Positions 11,296 to 20,938 of a stretch of 64,000 nt of DNA are shown one piece after another (position 1 is the stretch's first letter; each line of letters starts with the position of its first letter). Source of the stretch: Citrobacter sp. JGM124 (GTDB lineage: Bacteria; Pseudomonadota; Gammaproteobacteria; Enterobacterales; Enterobacteriaceae); the NCBI RefSeq assembly GCF_018257795.1, contig NZ_JAERJD010000009.1, positions 124,001 to 188,000 of the forward strand, read 5' to 3'. The notes beneath the pieces were generated by a model. It was not told the DNA's origin and did no database searches. It worked only from the letters and a program-made list of their open reading frames with translations. The position numbers were made by a program, and so were the translations under genes.

Positions 11296-12501
11296 TTAGT
11301 CCACCAAAATAGTGAGCGCGCGATCAATCGCGTCTACCAGCTTAACAACGTCGAGCTCCGTGTTATAAGGGGCAAAAGAGGCCCGTAGTGTCCCTTTGGT
11401 TCCCAGAGCTGCCAGCAGGGGGTGGGCACAATGCTGACCGGCTCGTAGCTCAATCCCCGACTCGGCTAACAGGGTCACCAAATCGTGATGATGCACACCA
11501 TCAAAATTAAAGGCCAGTAGGCTAGACTGCTGGCAGCGATAACTGTGAAAACCAGGACGTTCAGCCAGTGCGGTTTCTGCCTGTCCCGCCAGTTCACGAC
11601 ACCAGGCTTCAGCCTGTGGCAGATGGATGCTTTCGAGCCAATGTAAAGCCGCATTCATACCGATAACCCCTGCGACGTTTGGGGTTCCTGCCTCAAAACG
11701 ATAAGGTACCGGCTGTAGCTTAAAGCTTTCAAATGAAACTTCAGTGATCATCTTTCCTCCCCCCAGCCAGGGAGACATCGTATCCAGCAATTCTGGTTTG
11801 CCATAAAGTACGCCAATGCCTGTCGGGCCATAGAGCTTATGAGCAGAAAAGGCGTAAAAATCGATATCCAGTGCCTGTACGTCTGGCGGGCAGTGCACAA
11901 TCCCCTGGGCTCCATCGACCATCACGACGGCCCCCGCCTGATGTGCAAGATCAATCGCTTTGGCTAAATCCGGGCAGCCTCCAGTCACATTAGACATTTG
12001 CCCCAGGGCCAGAATGCGTGTCTTTTCAGTGAGTAGGTTAGGTAACTGGGCAATGTCAGGCAAAGCGCTACTGGCCAGAGGAAGTTTAATGACCCGGGCC
12101 CCAGTTTGCTCTGCTACCATCAGCCAGGGTACTAAATTAGCATGATGCTCGGCCTCGCTGACAATAATCTCATCACCGGGTTTTAGCCGTGGTCTGGCAT
12201 AGCACTGGGCTACCATGTTAATCGACTCTGTTGTGCCTTTAGTCCAGACCACTGATTGCGCTTGCCCGGCATTTAATAAACGGGCAACGGCCTCGCGTGC
12301 TGATTCATAATTTTCGGTCAGTTGCTGGGCGGCCAGAAACTGACTGCGGTGTACTGTGCCAGCACTTTGGGTATAGAACTGCTGTGTGGCATCTATCACC
12401 GCCTGAGGCTTGAGTGCGGTTGCCGCGCTATCAAGATAAATATTGCTGCCCGAGATAGCTGGAAACTGTGCGCGAAAAAGGACTGGATTAAATATTTTCA
12501 T
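11296..12501 (-). CDS. csdA: Cysteine desulfurase CsdA
   Basis: This class II PLP-dependent NifS/SufS-type desulfurase releases alanine and passes sulfur to CsdE. It has 401 residues, as in E. coli. YLDSAATALKPQAV is the N-terminal motif, SAHKLYGPTG carries the PLP-binding lysine, and RAGQHCAHPLL carries the catalytic cysteine. csdE follows without a gap. GcvB lies just upstream on the same strand but ends with its own terminator 136 bp before the csdA start. Confidence 0.97.
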   Translation of the reverse strand: MKIFNPVLFRAQFPAISGSNIYLDSAATALKPQAVIDATQQFYTQSAGTVHRSQFLAAQQLTENYESAREAVARLLNAGQAQSVVWTKGTTESINMVAQCYARPRLKPGDEIIVSEAEHHANLVPWLMVAEQTGARVIKLPLASSALPDIAQLPNLLTEKTRILALGQMSNVTGGCPDLAKAIDLAHQAGAVVMVDGAQGIVHCPPDVQALDIDFYAFSAHKLYGPTGIGVLYGKPELLDTMSPWLGGGKMITEVSFESFKLQPVPYRFEAGTPNVAGVIGMNAALHWLESIHLPQAEAWCRELAGQAETALAERPGFHSYRCQQSSLLAFNFDGVHHHDLVTLLAESGIELRAGQHCAHPLLAALGTKGTLRASFAPYNTELDVVKLVDAIDRALTILVD

Positions 12502-12636
12502 GGCATTCCTCGTTTATCCGGACAGATCGTCTCGCAAATTCGTGTCATGCACAAGGTTTCAATTATGCTGGCTAATAAAGAAGAGAAAGTTTATGTCGGG
12601 GGAGGTGCGGAAAACAAAACCAGGCGGGTTCTGGAC

Positions 12637-12844
12637 AAAAAAAAGCACCGCAAAAGGCGGTGCTATAAAAAATGACGATTTACAGACAGGGTAAACTTAC
12701 AGAAAGAAAAAATAGGGTAGCCCTGTTAGCGCAGCCTGAAATGTCAGGCCAAACACAACAACACAACAACACAACAACACAACCATAAGCCAAAAGCACT
12801 CTGAACACGCATTTCAGATGACTTTTCGTTCCGGCTCAAGAAGT
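12637..12844 (-). ncRNA. gcvB: GcvB small regulatory RNA
   Basis: The minus strand reads ACTTCTTGAGCCGGAACG at its 5' end, close to the E. coli GcvB 5' end. It then contains GTTTTGG-type stems, the long G/U-rich R1 seed, the R2-like TACCCTGTCTGTAA segment and a terminator at 12637-12664 (AGCACCGC/GCGGTGCT stem, then eight T). The length is about 208 nt (about 205 in E. coli). GcvB is an Hfq-dependent repressor of amino-acid and peptide transporter mRNAs, activated by GcvA. It lies divergent from gcvA, as expected. The R1 seed has four GTTGTG units where the E. coli sequence I recall has three. Confidence 0.93.
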
Positions 12845-12850
12845 GCCGCC

Positions 12851-12879
12851 ACTATAGGTATTTGCTGGTACATCCTCAA
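12851..12879 (-). promoter_or_regulatory. gcvB promoter
   Basis: On the minus strand TTGAGG (-35, 12874-12879) and TATAGT (-10, 12851-12856) are 17 bp apart. The first transcribed base at 12844 is seven bases past the -10 box. A CTAAT at 12912-12916, the core recognised by GcvA, lies in the shared gcvB-gcvA control region. Confidence 0.7.
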
Positions 12880-12974
12880 TGGACAATTTATAATGAGTCA
12901 GATAAAAAAAACTAATAGGTAAGTAATCATTACCTGTTTTGTTAATCATCATCTCTGTGAAAGTCTAATCATCC

Positions 12975-13892
12975 ATGTCCAAACGGTTACCACCTTTAAA
13001 TGCGTTGCGGGTTTTTGATGCTGCCGCGCGGCATTTGAGCTTTACCAAAGCTGCGGAAGAGTTATTTGTTACTCAGGCAGCGGTCAGTCACCAGATTAAG
13101 TCCCTGGAGGATTTTCTCGGCCTTAAATTGTTCCGTCGCCGTAATCGTTCGCTTCTGCTGACTGAAGAAGGGCAAAGTTATTATCAGGATATTAAAGATA
13201 TTTTTACCCAACTTACAGAGGCAACACGCAAGCTTCAGGCTCGTAGTGCAAAAGGAGCCCTTGCGGTTAGTTTATTGCCCAGTTTTGCTATCCACTGGTT
13301 GGTACCACGACTGAGCAGTTTTAATTCCGCATATCCTGGCATTGATGTTCGCATTCAGGCGGTGGATCGCGAGGAAGATAAGCTACCTGATGACGTTGAT
13401 GTGGCGATATTTTATGGGCGAGGTAACTGGCCAGGACTCCGTGTTGAAAAACTTTACGCAGAGTATTTGCTACCAATATGTTCACCCATGTTACTGACTG
13501 GCGATAACCCGATAAAAACACCGGATGATTTGGCTAAACATACGTTATTGCACGACACCTCCCGGCGTGAGTGGCAGGCTTATACCCGGCAGTTAGGGAT
13601 GAATCATATTAATGTCCAGCAAGGACCAATTTTTAGCCACAGTGCGATGGTTCTGCAGGCTGCGATTCATGGCCAGGGAATTGCCCTGGCTAATAATGTT
13701 ATTGCCCAGTCTGAAATCGAAGCCGGGCGTTTAGTTTGTCCATTTAATGAAGTTCTGGTAAGTAAAAAAGCTTTTTATCTGGTTTGCCATGACAGTCAGG
13801 CAGAACTGGGTAAAATAGCCGCCTTCAGACAGTGGATCCTGGCAAAAGCTGCCAGTGAGCAAGAAAAGTTTCGTTTTCACTATGAACAGTAA
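12975..13892 (+). CDS. gcvA: Transcriptional regulator GcvA (glycine cleavage system)
   Basis: This LysR-family regulator controls the glycine cleavage operon and GcvB according to glycine level. It has 305 residues. The N-terminal winged helix-turn-helix is at about residues 5-65 (NALRVFDAAARHLSFTKAAE, LFVTQAAVSHQIKSLE), followed by a periplasmic-binding-like effector domain. It is divergent from gcvB and followed by ygdD, the conserved enteric order. The intergenic region has TATAAT at 12889-12894 as a possible -10 box. Confidence 0.95.
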   Translation: MSKRLPPLNALRVFDAAARHLSFTKAAEELFVTQAAVSHQIKSLEDFLGLKLFRRRNRSLLLTEEGQSYYQDIKDIFTQLTEATRKLQARSAKGALAVSLLPSFAIHWLVPRLSSFNSAYPGIDVRIQAVDREEDKLPDDVDVAIFYGRGNWPGLRVEKLYAEYLLPICSPMLLTGDNPIKTPDDLAKHTLLHDTSRREWQAYTRQLGMNHINVQQGPIFSHSAMVLQAAIHGQGIALANNVIAQSEIEAGRLVCPFNEVLVSKKAFYLVCHDSQAELGKIAAFRQWILAKAASEQEKFRFHYEQ

Positions 13893-13937
13893 GCAATTTT
13901 CACGTGGTTATTCCACGCTTTACTTTAAGGTTACAAC

Positions 13938-14333
13938 ATGACCAGCCGGTTTATGCTGATTTTCACTGCTATCAGTGGTTTTGTCTTCGTTGCTTTGGGG
14001 GCGTTTGGCGCGCATTCATTAAGCAAATCTCTCGGCCCTGCAGAAATGGGGTGGATTCATACTGGACTGGAATACCAGGCTTTTCATACGTTAGCTATTT
14101 TTGGTCTGGCGATAGCCATGCAGCGGCGCATCAGTATTTGGTTTTACTGGAGTAGCGTCTTTATGGTACTCGGTATCGTGTTATTTAGCGGGAGTCTGTA
14201 TTGCCTCGCCTTGTCCCAGGTACGTATGTGGGCATTTGTGACTCCGGTAGGGGGTGTCAGTTTTCTCGCCGGATGGGTGTTAATGTTAATTGGTGCTGTG
14301 CGCCTGAAAAAAAAGGGTGCCAATCATGAATAA
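13938..14333 (+). CDS. ygdD: DUF423 inner-membrane protein YgdD
   Basis: This small membrane protein of 131 residues has about four hydrophobic segments and the conserved [12 protein letters not shown] and [13 protein letters not shown] motifs of the DUF423 family. The length equals E. coli YgdD. The function is unknown. The 3' end overlaps rlmM by eight bases, so the two are probably co-transcribed with gcvA upstream. The ATG at 13938 follows AAGGTT and matches the E. coli N-terminus. Confidence 0.93.
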   Translation: MTSRFMLIFTAISGFVFVALGAFGAHSLSKSLGPAEMGWIHTGLEYQAFHTLAIFGLAIAMQRRISIWFYWSSVFMVLGIVLFSGSLYCLALSQVRMWAFVTPVGGVSFLAGWVLMLIGAVRLKKKGANHE

Positions 14334-15426
14334 AGTGATCTTGTATTGCCGTCAGGGCTTTGAAAAAGAGTGTGCAGCAGAGATTACGGATAAAGCCGCT
14401 CAGTATAACGTGTATGGTTTTGCCCGCGTTAAAGAACACAGTGCATATGTGATATTTGAGTGTTATCAGCCTGAAGATGCCGAACGATTAATTCGTGAAT
14501 TACCCTTCAGTTCATTGATTTTTGCCCGCCAAATGTTTATTGCGGGTGAGCTGCTAAAGGATTTATCACCAGAGGATCGCATCACCCCAATCCTTGGCAT
14601 GCTACAAGGTGTCGTTGAAAAAGGCGGTGATCTTCGGGTTGAAGTAGCGGATACCAATGAAAGTAAAGAACTGATGAAGTTCTGCCGTAAGCTGACGGTA
14701 CCTCTGCGCAGTCATTTACGTGAAGCGGGCGTACTGGCTAAATTTGAAACGCCAAAACGTCCTGTGGTACATGTCTTTTTTATTGCGCCGGGTTGCTGTT
14801 ATACGGGGTATTCTTACCCGGATAACAACTCACCTTTTTATATGGGCATTCCACGTTTGAAATTCCCGGCAGACGCACCTAGCCGTTCAACATTAAAACT
14901 TGAAGAAGCATTTCATGTCTTCATTCCTGCGGATGAGTGGGATGAGCGTCTGGCAAACAGTATGCACGCGGTTGACCTCGGTGCTTGTCCTGGTGGCTGG
15001 ACCTATCAGTTAGTAAAACGCAATATGTGGGTTGCCTCGGTGGATAACGGGCCAATGGCGGAAAGCCTGATGGAGACAGGGCAGGTAACATGGTTGCGTG
15101 AAGATGGTTTCAAGTATCGCCCTACTCGTAATAATATCTCGTGGATGGTTTGCGATATGGTGGAAAAACCCGCTAAAGTGGCAAACCTGGTGGCTGACTG
15201 GCTGGTTAATGGCTGGTGTCGGGAGACTATCTTCAATTTAAAATTGCCCATGAAAAAGCGTTATGAAGAGGTATCCCAAAATCTCGAATTTATTCGTAAC
15301 AGACTCGCTGAAAATGGGATAAATGCAGAGATCCAGGCGCGTCAGCTTTACCATGACAGAGAAGAAGTCACCGTGCATATTCGCCGTTGGTGGGCCGCAG
15401 TCGGTGGCCGGCGTGATGAGCGTTAA
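14326..15426 (+). CDS. rlmM: 23S rRNA (cytidine-2498-2'-O)-methyltransferase
   Basis: This SAM-dependent enzyme methylates the ribose of C2498 in 23S rRNA. I chose the ATG at 14326, overlapping ygdD, over 14317 because it yields [16 protein letters not shown] and 366 residues, the E. coli length. An N-terminal THUMP domain is followed by a Rossmann methyltransferase fold with [17 protein letters not shown] as the SAM-binding motif and [13 protein letters not shown] as a catalytic-region motif. Confidence 0.96.
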   Translation: MNKVILYCRQGFEKECAAEITDKAAQYNVYGFARVKEHSAYVIFECYQPEDAERLIRELPFSSLIFARQMFIAGELLKDLSPEDRITPILGMLQGVVEKGGDLRVEVADTNESKELMKFCRKLTVPLRSHLREAGVLAKFETPKRPVVHVFFIAPGCCYTGYSYPDNNSPFYMGIPRLKFPADAPSRSTLKLEEAFHVFIPADEWDERLANSMHAVDLGACPGGWTYQLVKRNMWVASVDNGPMAESLMETGQVTWLREDGFKYRPTRNNISWMVCDMVEKPAKVANLVADWLVNGWCRETIFNLKLPMKKRYEEVSQNLEFIRNRLAENGINAEIQARQLYHDREEVTVHIRRWWAAVGGRRDER

Positions 15427-15444
15427 TCTTCTTTAAAGCGCTAT

Positions 15445-16200
15445 TTATCGCTGAAGTCTGAGCTGTTGCAAATTACCCGCCAGGTTTAAGTCTGTTTTGA
15501 GTCTTGCGACCTGGCGACTAATGAAGGCCAGCTCCTGATGCTGTATCAGTTTCTTACGCCATTTTTCAGGTACCCTGTCCAGTTGCTGGTACAACTGTTC
15601 CAGAGTAGAGAATTGCTGGATTAGTGGTGTGGCACTTTTGGGACCAAGCCCCGGAACGCCCGGAATATGGCTGCTACTGATCCCAACAAGCCCCCAGTAA
15701 TCAGTGAGTTGTTCTGGTTTTACGCCATACTCTTTGTCGATGAAAGGGACATCCAGCCAGCGCTTCTGGAAGTAATCTCGAATCTGTAGGGTGGGTGCCA
15801 ATAATTGGCAGTAGCCCTTATCGGTGGAAACAATGGTTGCTCGATGCCCACTGCGAGTGACCTTAACCGCTAAAGTGGCGGCAAGGTCATCTGCTTCATT
15901 CCCCTCTGAGTGCCAGCAGCAAACACCGCGTTGGGTGAACGCTTCGCGGATTACAGGCATTTCCTGCTGTAAGGCGTCTGGCATGGGGGTTCGGCCAGCT
16001 TTGTAGTCGGCGAATAGTTGATGACGCCAGTTCTCTTTTCCTGCTTCATTGTCAAAGACGGCAACCGCATGTGTCGGTTGGCTATGATTAATCAATAGCT
16101 CCAGTGCATTCAGACAGGTTTTCACGCAAGGGGATCCCTGAACTGCATGAATACGTCGTATAAGATTTAATGCATCGACAATAAGTAAATGAATAGTCAT
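15445..16200 (-). CDS. xni: Flap endonuclease Xni (ExoIX)
   Basis: This is a FEN-family protein related to the 5' nuclease domain of DNA polymerase I, with 251 residues as in E. coli. Visible features are [14 protein letters not shown] at the start, [11 protein letters not shown] (metal-binding acidic cluster), [13 protein letters not shown], and the helix-hairpin-helix [13 protein letters not shown]. It is convergent with rlmM. E. coli Xni lacks one metal-site group and is structure-specific. I infer the same here. Confidence 0.94.
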   Translation of the reverse strand: MTIHLLIVDALNLIRRIHAVQGSPCVKTCLNALELLINHSQPTHAVAVFDNEAGKENWRHQLFADYKAGRTPMPDALQQEMPVIREAFTQRGVCCWHSEGNEADDLAATLAVKVTRSGHRATIVSTDKGYCQLLAPTLQIRDYFQKRWLDVPFIDKEYGVKPEQLTDYWGLVGISSSHIPGVPGLGPKSATPLIQQFSTLEQLYQQLDRVPEKWRKKLIQHQELAFISRQVARLKTDLNLAGNLQQLRLQR

Positions 16201-16380
16201 GGAAAATTTACTCTCTATCCCTGTTTTTATACCCTAGCATGTTCCGCCGTTGAGCGCTATTTTCATGATTACCTCAGTGCAGTACTTCGCAATACCACCA
16301 GCAAATGATACGGAAATACATTGCGGAATTATCAGTTTGCCAGATATATTTCAAAGGCATAACAATACAGAGAATATTAC

Positions 16381-17565
16381 ATGAGCAACGCCACACATCT
16401 CGCACAACGTATTCAGAATTTACAACCTTCCGCTATTCGTGAGTTGCTGAAACACAGCAAAATGCCTGGCGTTATTTCACTGGCCGGTGGGATTCCTTCC
16501 AGCGATCTGTTTGATAAAGAAGGTTTGAGCCTGGCAACAGAGAAAGTCATGGAAGAACAATTCCTTGATGCCTTTCAGTATGGGCTGACGGAAGGCAATG
16601 TCCTCCTGCGTCAGCAGGTGGTGGATGTGTGCCGGCAGCGTGGAATTACGACCCAGACAGACAACTTACTGATTACTTCCGGATCTCAGCAGGCCCTGGA
16701 CTTATTAATGCGTACGTTGGTTGATGAAGGGGACATTTTTGTTGTTGAACGCCCCACTTATCTTGCGACTTTACAAATTCTGGGGCTGACCGGCGCCGAT
16801 GTCAAATCAGTGGGAAGTGATGAACGCGGGATGATTGTTGATGAATTAGAAGCATTATTGAAAACGACACGTATTAAAGGTATCTATCTGGTACCGACTT
16901 TTGGCAACCCAAGTGGCACAACGCTGAGTGCTGAACGTCGTGAAAAACTGGTGAAGCTAGCGGCTGAGTATCATTTTGTTATTATCGAGGATGATCCGTA
17001 TGGTGCTATCAGTTTTACTGATAAAAAAGAAAAAACACTGATTCAAATAGCCACTGAACAAGGGGCAGAGGACCATGTGGTCTACACCTCAACGTTTTCG
17101 AAGATTCTGGCTCCTGGCTTGCGTGTTGGCTGGATAATCCTGCCAGACTGGATAAAACAGAAAGTCGCTATCATTAAGCAAGCGACAGACCTGCACAGTA
17201 ATTCCTTTACTCAGGCTCTGGCTGCCAGTTATTTGACTCTCTCACGCCTTGATAAGCAAATTGAAGTGATTCGCGGGGCATATAAACAAAAATGTCTGAC
17301 TTTGTCAGCATTATTGGAAAAAGAGCTCGGGGAGCATATTCAGTTCAACCAGCCTGTGGGGGGGATGTTCCTCTGGGCAACGTTCCGTTATGACTTTAAT
17401 ACGACAGCATGGTTAGCGAAAACCCTGAGCCAGGGGGTTGTGTATGTGCCGGGGGAGTTCTTCTTCAATGATAACCCAGACAAACGCACGCTACGTTTTT
17501 CCTATGCTACAGCGTCGGAAGAACAGCTTTTTGAGGCAGTAAAACGGCTGAAATCTGCACTGTAA
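16381..17565 (+). CDS. PLP-dependent aminotransferase, 2-aminoadipate/MocR-like class
   Basis: This 394-residue fold-type I aminotransferase resembles LysN-type 2-aminoadipate transaminases and the enzyme domain of MocR regulators, but it lacks the N-terminal HTH. Seen motifs are VISLAGGIPSSDLF, ITSGSQQALDLL, PTFGNPSGTTLS, EDDPYG, and STFSKILAPGLRVGW with the Schiff-base lysine. It lies between xni and sdaB, a position where E. coli has the fuc genes. It shares a bidirectional terminator with sdaB. The substrate cannot be told from sequence; branched-chain, aromatic or aminoadipate-type donors are all possible. Confidence 0.85.
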   Translation: MSNATHLAQRIQNLQPSAIRELLKHSKMPGVISLAGGIPSSDLFDKEGLSLATEKVMEEQFLDAFQYGLTEGNVLLRQQVVDVCRQRGITTQTDNLLITSGSQQALDLLMRTLVDEGDIFVVERPTYLATLQILGLTGADVKSVGSDERGMIVDELEALLKTTRIKGIYLVPTFGNPSGTTLSAERREKLVKLAAEYHFVIIEDDPYGAISFTDKKEKTLIQIATEQGAEDHVVYTSTFSKILAPGLRVGWIILPDWIKQKVAIIKQATDLHSNSFTQALAASYLTLSRLDKQIEVIRGAYKQKCLTLSALLEKELGEHIQFNQPVGGMFLWATFRYDFNTTAWLAKTLSQGVVYVPGEFFFNDNPDKRTLRFSYATASEEQLFEAVKRLKSAL

Positions 17566-17574
17566 TCAATAGCA

Positions 17575-17605
17575 AAAAGGGAAAAACATTTCGTTTTTCC
17601 CTTTT
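17575..17605. terminator. Bidirectional terminator between the aminotransferase gene and sdaB
   Basis: AAAAGGGAAAAAC (17575-17587) and GTTTTTCCCTTTT (17593-17605) form a 13-bp perfect stem with a 5-nt loop. The A/T-rich ends provide a T-tract on either strand, suiting two convergent genes. Confidence 0.8.
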
Positions 17606-17623
17606 ATCCGTCAGACGATGTTA

Positions 17624-18991
17624 TCAGTCACAACTGACTATTTTTAATGCCAGTCCACCGCGTGATGTTTCACGATATTTCGAGTTCATATCTTTACCCG
17701 TTTCATACATTGTCTCGATAACTTTATCGAGGCAGACGCGGGGTTCACTGGTACGACGCATTGCCATACGGGCAGCATTAACTGCTTTGACGGCAGCTAT
17801 TGCATTACGTTCGATACAGGGGACTTGAACCTGGCCTGCAACCGGGTCACAGGTCAGGCCGAGGTTATGCTCCATGCCGATTTCAGCAGCGATACAAACC
17901 TGAACAGGGCTACCCCCCAGTAATTCAGTTAATCCAGCCGCAGCCATTGAACAGGCAACCCCGACTTCCCCCTGGCAGCCAACTTCAGCACCAGAAATTG
18001 AGGCATTCATTTTATACAATGTGCCTATCGCACCTGCGGTCAGTAAGAAACGAGCACAGGAGTTAGCATTGACCTCACGAATGAACTTATCGTAGTAGGC
18101 AAGCACCGCAGGAATAATTCCGCAGGCACCATTAGTGGGTGCCGTGACAACACGTCCCCCTGCTGCGTTTTCTTCGTTGACAGCCAGTGCAAACATATTG
18201 ATCCAGTCGACAACTGCCATCGGGTCAGTATTGTTTTTATCGCTGGTGACGAGCATACGACGTAAGGCTGCTGCCCGACGAGGGACGCGCATTTTACCTG
18301 GCAATACACCTTCAGTGGCAATGCCGCGTTCTATGCCTTGACGCATGACATCCCAGATTGCTGCAAAACGGGTATCAATTTCCTCCTGAGAATGGAGTGC
18401 ACGTTCGTTCTGCATCATGAGTCCGGACAGGGATAAACCGGTTTCTTCGCAAAGGCGTTGCAAATCAGCCGCATTTTTATACGGGTACGGTACGTTGACA
18501 GTGTTCTCATTTTGCTGACCAAAATGTTCTTCATCAACGATAAAGCCGCCACCAATAGAGTAATAGGTTTTGGTGTATACCACCTTGTCATTGGCAAGCG
18601 CGGTTATACGCATACCATTCTCGTGTAATGACAGATTATCTGAATGAAAATTCATGCAACTATCGACCGGGAATTCAACCTGGTGCTGACCATTTGCCAG
18701 CGTCAGGCGGCCCGTGGTATTCACATCCTCAATAAAATGAGGAATGGCATCGATATCCACACTATCAGGTAAGTTACCTGCCAGTCCCATAATAATGGCG
18801 ATATCGGTATGGTGGCCTTTTCCCGTCAATGACAGGGAACCGTAGACGTCAACCACAATACGTGTGACGGCGTGTAAAATACCCTGGGTAATTAAGTCGT
18901 CAGTAAATTGTTTACCCGCTTTCATCGGACCGACGGTATGAGAACTTGATGGGCCAATACCGATTTTGAAAATGTCGAATACGCTAATCAT
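17624..18991 (-). CDS. sdaB: L-serine dehydratase 2
   Basis: This iron-sulfur L-serine deaminase converts serine to pyruvate and ammonia. It has 455 residues, as in E. coli SdaB. The N-terminal beta domain begins [19 protein letters not shown]. The C-terminal alpha domain has [28 protein letters not shown] and [15 protein letters not shown], which include the 4Fe-4S cysteines. It is second in the sdaC-sdaB operon, separated by a GC-rich hairpin. Confidence 0.96.
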   Translation of the reverse strand: MISVFDIFKIGIGPSSSHTVGPMKAGKQFTDDLITQGILHAVTRIVVDVYGSLSLTGKGHHTDIAIIMGLAGNLPDSVDIDAIPHFIEDVNTTGRLTLANGQHQVEFPVDSCMNFHSDNLSLHENGMRITALANDKVVYTKTYYSIGGGFIVDEEHFGQQNENTVNVPYPYKNAADLQRLCEETGLSLSGLMMQNERALHSQEEIDTRFAAIWDVMRQGIERGIATEGVLPGKMRVPRRAAALRRMLVTSDKNNTDPMAVVDWINMFALAVNEENAAGGRVVTAPTNGACGIIPAVLAYYDKFIREVNANSCARFLLTAGAIGTLYKMNASISGAEVGCQGEVGVACSMAAAGLTELLGGSPVQVCIAAEIGMEHNLGLTCDPVAGQVQVPCIERNAIAAVKAVNAARMAMRRTSEPRVCLDKVIETMYETGKDMNSKYRETSRGGLALKIVSCD

Positions 18992-19030
18992 GATCTACCA
19001 CCTATGGCGTCAACAGACTTGAAAGAGAGA

Positions 19031-19051
19031 AAGCCGCCCGGGAGGCGGCTT
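19031..19051 (-). terminator. Hairpin in the sdaC-sdaB intercistronic gap
   Basis: AAGCCGCC/GGCGGCTT form an 8-bp stem with a 5-nt loop immediately after the sdaC stop. On the minus strand the stem is followed by TTCTCTCTTT, a weak T-tract. It could partly attenuate read-through from sdaC into sdaB or protect the sdaC message. Confidence 0.55.
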
Positions 19052-19059
19052 GAAAATAC

Positions 19060-20346
19060 TTAGCTAGCCAGCGAGTAAGCGATAGCGGAGATAGCAATCA
19101 GGCCGATAACAACAACGAATACGTTGCTGATATGACCGCTATATTTGCGCATGGCAGGGACTTTATTAATGGCATACATAGGCATCAGGAACAGAATCAT
19201 TGCGATAACTGGGCCGCCTAATGTTTCAATCATGCCGAGAATGCTAGGGTTCAGGGTGGCAACAATCCAGCAAGTAACCAGCATGAAGATAGCGGTCAGA
19301 CGGTTCAGTTTGTTCAGTTCAATATTCTTACCTTTGCTACGCAACGATTTGATTACCATACCGTTGAAACCTTCACGAGCTCCCAAATAGTGGCCGAGGA
19401 AGGATTTAGTAATAGCAATGATAGCAATGATTGGTGCCATCCAGGCGATGACTGGCGCTTGGAAGTGGTTAGCCAGATAAGACAGAATCGAGATGTTCTG
19501 TGCTTTAGCCGCCGCCAGGTCAGCAGGTGACAGGCTCAGTACGCAGCTGAATACGAAGAACATTACAGTGATAACCATCATGATATGAGCACGAGCCAGG
19601 ATGCTTGAGCATTTTTTCTCTGCCTCTTCACCGTACTCTGCACGTTTGGCTACGGCAAAAGAAGAAATAATAGGTGAATGGTTGAAAGAGAATACCATAA
19701 CAGGGATAGCCAGCCAGAGTGTTAACCACAGACCACTACCCATAGTTTCACTGTTGAAGGTCAGCGTTTCTAAAGCGGCTCCGCTCCAGTTAGGAATCAG
19801 ATAAAGTGCGAGAATCATCAGCGCGGCAACAAAAGGGAAGACCAGCACGCTCATCGCTTTAACGATCATTTGTTCACCGAAACGAACAATGGTCATCATC
19901 GCCACAATCAGGATCAATGACAGCAGAGCCCGAGGCGGTGCGGTCATACCTAACTGGTGAGTGATGAAGCTGTCAACGGTATTGGTGATAGCCACACTAT
20001 AAACCAGCAAAATAGGGTAGATGGCAAAGAAATAGAGTAAGGTAATCAACTTACCTGCGCCAATACCAAAGTGTTCCTCTACGACTTCGGTGATATCTTC
20101 GCCCGGGTTTTTACCAGACAGAACAAATCGAGTTAAACCGCGGTGTGCAAAGAAGGTCATTGGAAAAGCCAGGATTGCCATGATGATCAGGGGGATCATC
20201 CCGCCGACACCGGCGTTTATTGGTAAAAACAGTACACCCGCTCCAATTGCAGTCCCATAGAGACCAAGCATCCAGATAGTGTCAGACTTGCGCCAGGCGC
20301 TTTTTGCTGCTGCGGGGGCGATGCTGCCCTTTTGAGTGGTTTCCAT
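19060..20346 (-). CDS. sdaC: Serine:proton symporter SdaC
   Basis: This inner-membrane transporter of the HAAAP family takes up L-serine for deamination by SdaB. It has 428 residues, about eleven hydrophobic segments and the N-terminal [20 protein letters not shown] motif of the family. It is first in sdaC-sdaB. A long AT-rich control region lies upstream, in line with CRP- and Lrp-dependent control known in E. coli. Confidence 0.95.
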   Translation of the reverse strand: METTQKGSIAPAAAKSAWRKSDTIWMLGLYGTAIGAGVLFLPINAGVGGMIPLIIMAILAFPMTFFAHRGLTRFVLSGKNPGEDITEVVEEHFGIGAGKLITLLYFFAIYPILLVYSVAITNTVDSFITHQLGMTAPPRALLSLILIVAMMTIVRFGEQMIVKAMSVLVFPFVAALMILALYLIPNWSGAALETLTFNSETMGSGLWLTLWLAIPVMVFSFNHSPIISSFAVAKRAEYGEEAEKKCSSILARAHIMMVITVMFFVFSCVLSLSPADLAAAKAQNISILSYLANHFQAPVIAWMAPIIAIIAITKSFLGHYLGAREGFNGMVIKSLRSKGKNIELNKLNRLTAIFMLVTCWIVATLNPSILGMIETLGGPVIAMILFLMPMYAINKVPAMRKYSGHISNVFVVVIGLIAISAIAYSLAS

Positions 20347-20904
20347 TAAGATTCTCCAAGGATTTGTTTAATGCAATTTTTAAATTCTGTAAGTTAAAAC
20401 ACTGCTTCAGTATTAACCGTTAAAACTAAATTCTGTATTCGGCCTTTATATTGAGAGTTATTGACCGTAATTATCGGCGGGCGGAAAGATACATTTATGT
20501 TGAAGTTGTATCAGTGATCGCGATCTCAATTACAATAAATAACTTTGAATGAGTAGTAATCCCGCATAAACCTCTGCCAAGAGGTTCTCTGATAAAATTT
20601 ATTTGTATAAATACTAGCACCAACAGATGATGTGATACTTTGATTAAAGATAAATAAAATGTTTTTCACTAAAAAATTAACCGTAAACAGAATATTTAAA
20701 AACCAGGTTACATATTCGCAATATTTTGACTTGTATCAAAAGTTGTAATAAATAACTCATTGTTTTAAATGTATCTGTATAAAAAATGATCGCGTGGTTA
20801 ATGTTAAATAAATGTATCTAACTGCTTGTTTTTTAGGGAAAGAGAAAGGGCAGGAAATCAAACGATGAGATTATTTTTCTGGGGATGAAGGCATAAAGGT
20901 ATTT
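20347..20904. other. Long AT-rich non-coding region upstream of sdaC
   Basis: About 560 bp separate the sdaC start from the ppnN terminator. I see no credible gene. AGTGA-TCGCGA-TCTCA at 20513-20528 resembles a degenerate CRP site (two TGTGA-like half sites six bases apart) about 170 bp upstream of sdaC. The rest is A/T-rich with no repeats that I can confirm. Confidence 0.4.
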
Positions 20905-20931
20905 AAAAAAAAGCGGTCATATGACCGCTTT
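20905..20931 (-). terminator. Terminator downstream of ppnN
   Basis: A fully palindromic stem centred on the CATATG at 20918-20923, with arms AAAGCGGTCAT and ATGACCGCTTT (20910-20931), is followed on the minus strand by a run of eight T residues. It starts eight bases after the ppnN stop. Confidence 0.85.
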
Positions 20932-20938
20932 GATTAAA

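Noticed and set aside
12322-12694. Two overlapping plus-strand frames between csdA and gcvA
   Set aside because: They run antisense to the csdA 5' end and into the gcvB terminator; composition is that of shadow frames.
12760-12785. Tandem ACAACAC repeat read as a simple-sequence repeat
   Set aside because: It is the complement of the GcvB R1 seed and so a functional RNA segment, treated as a finding there instead.
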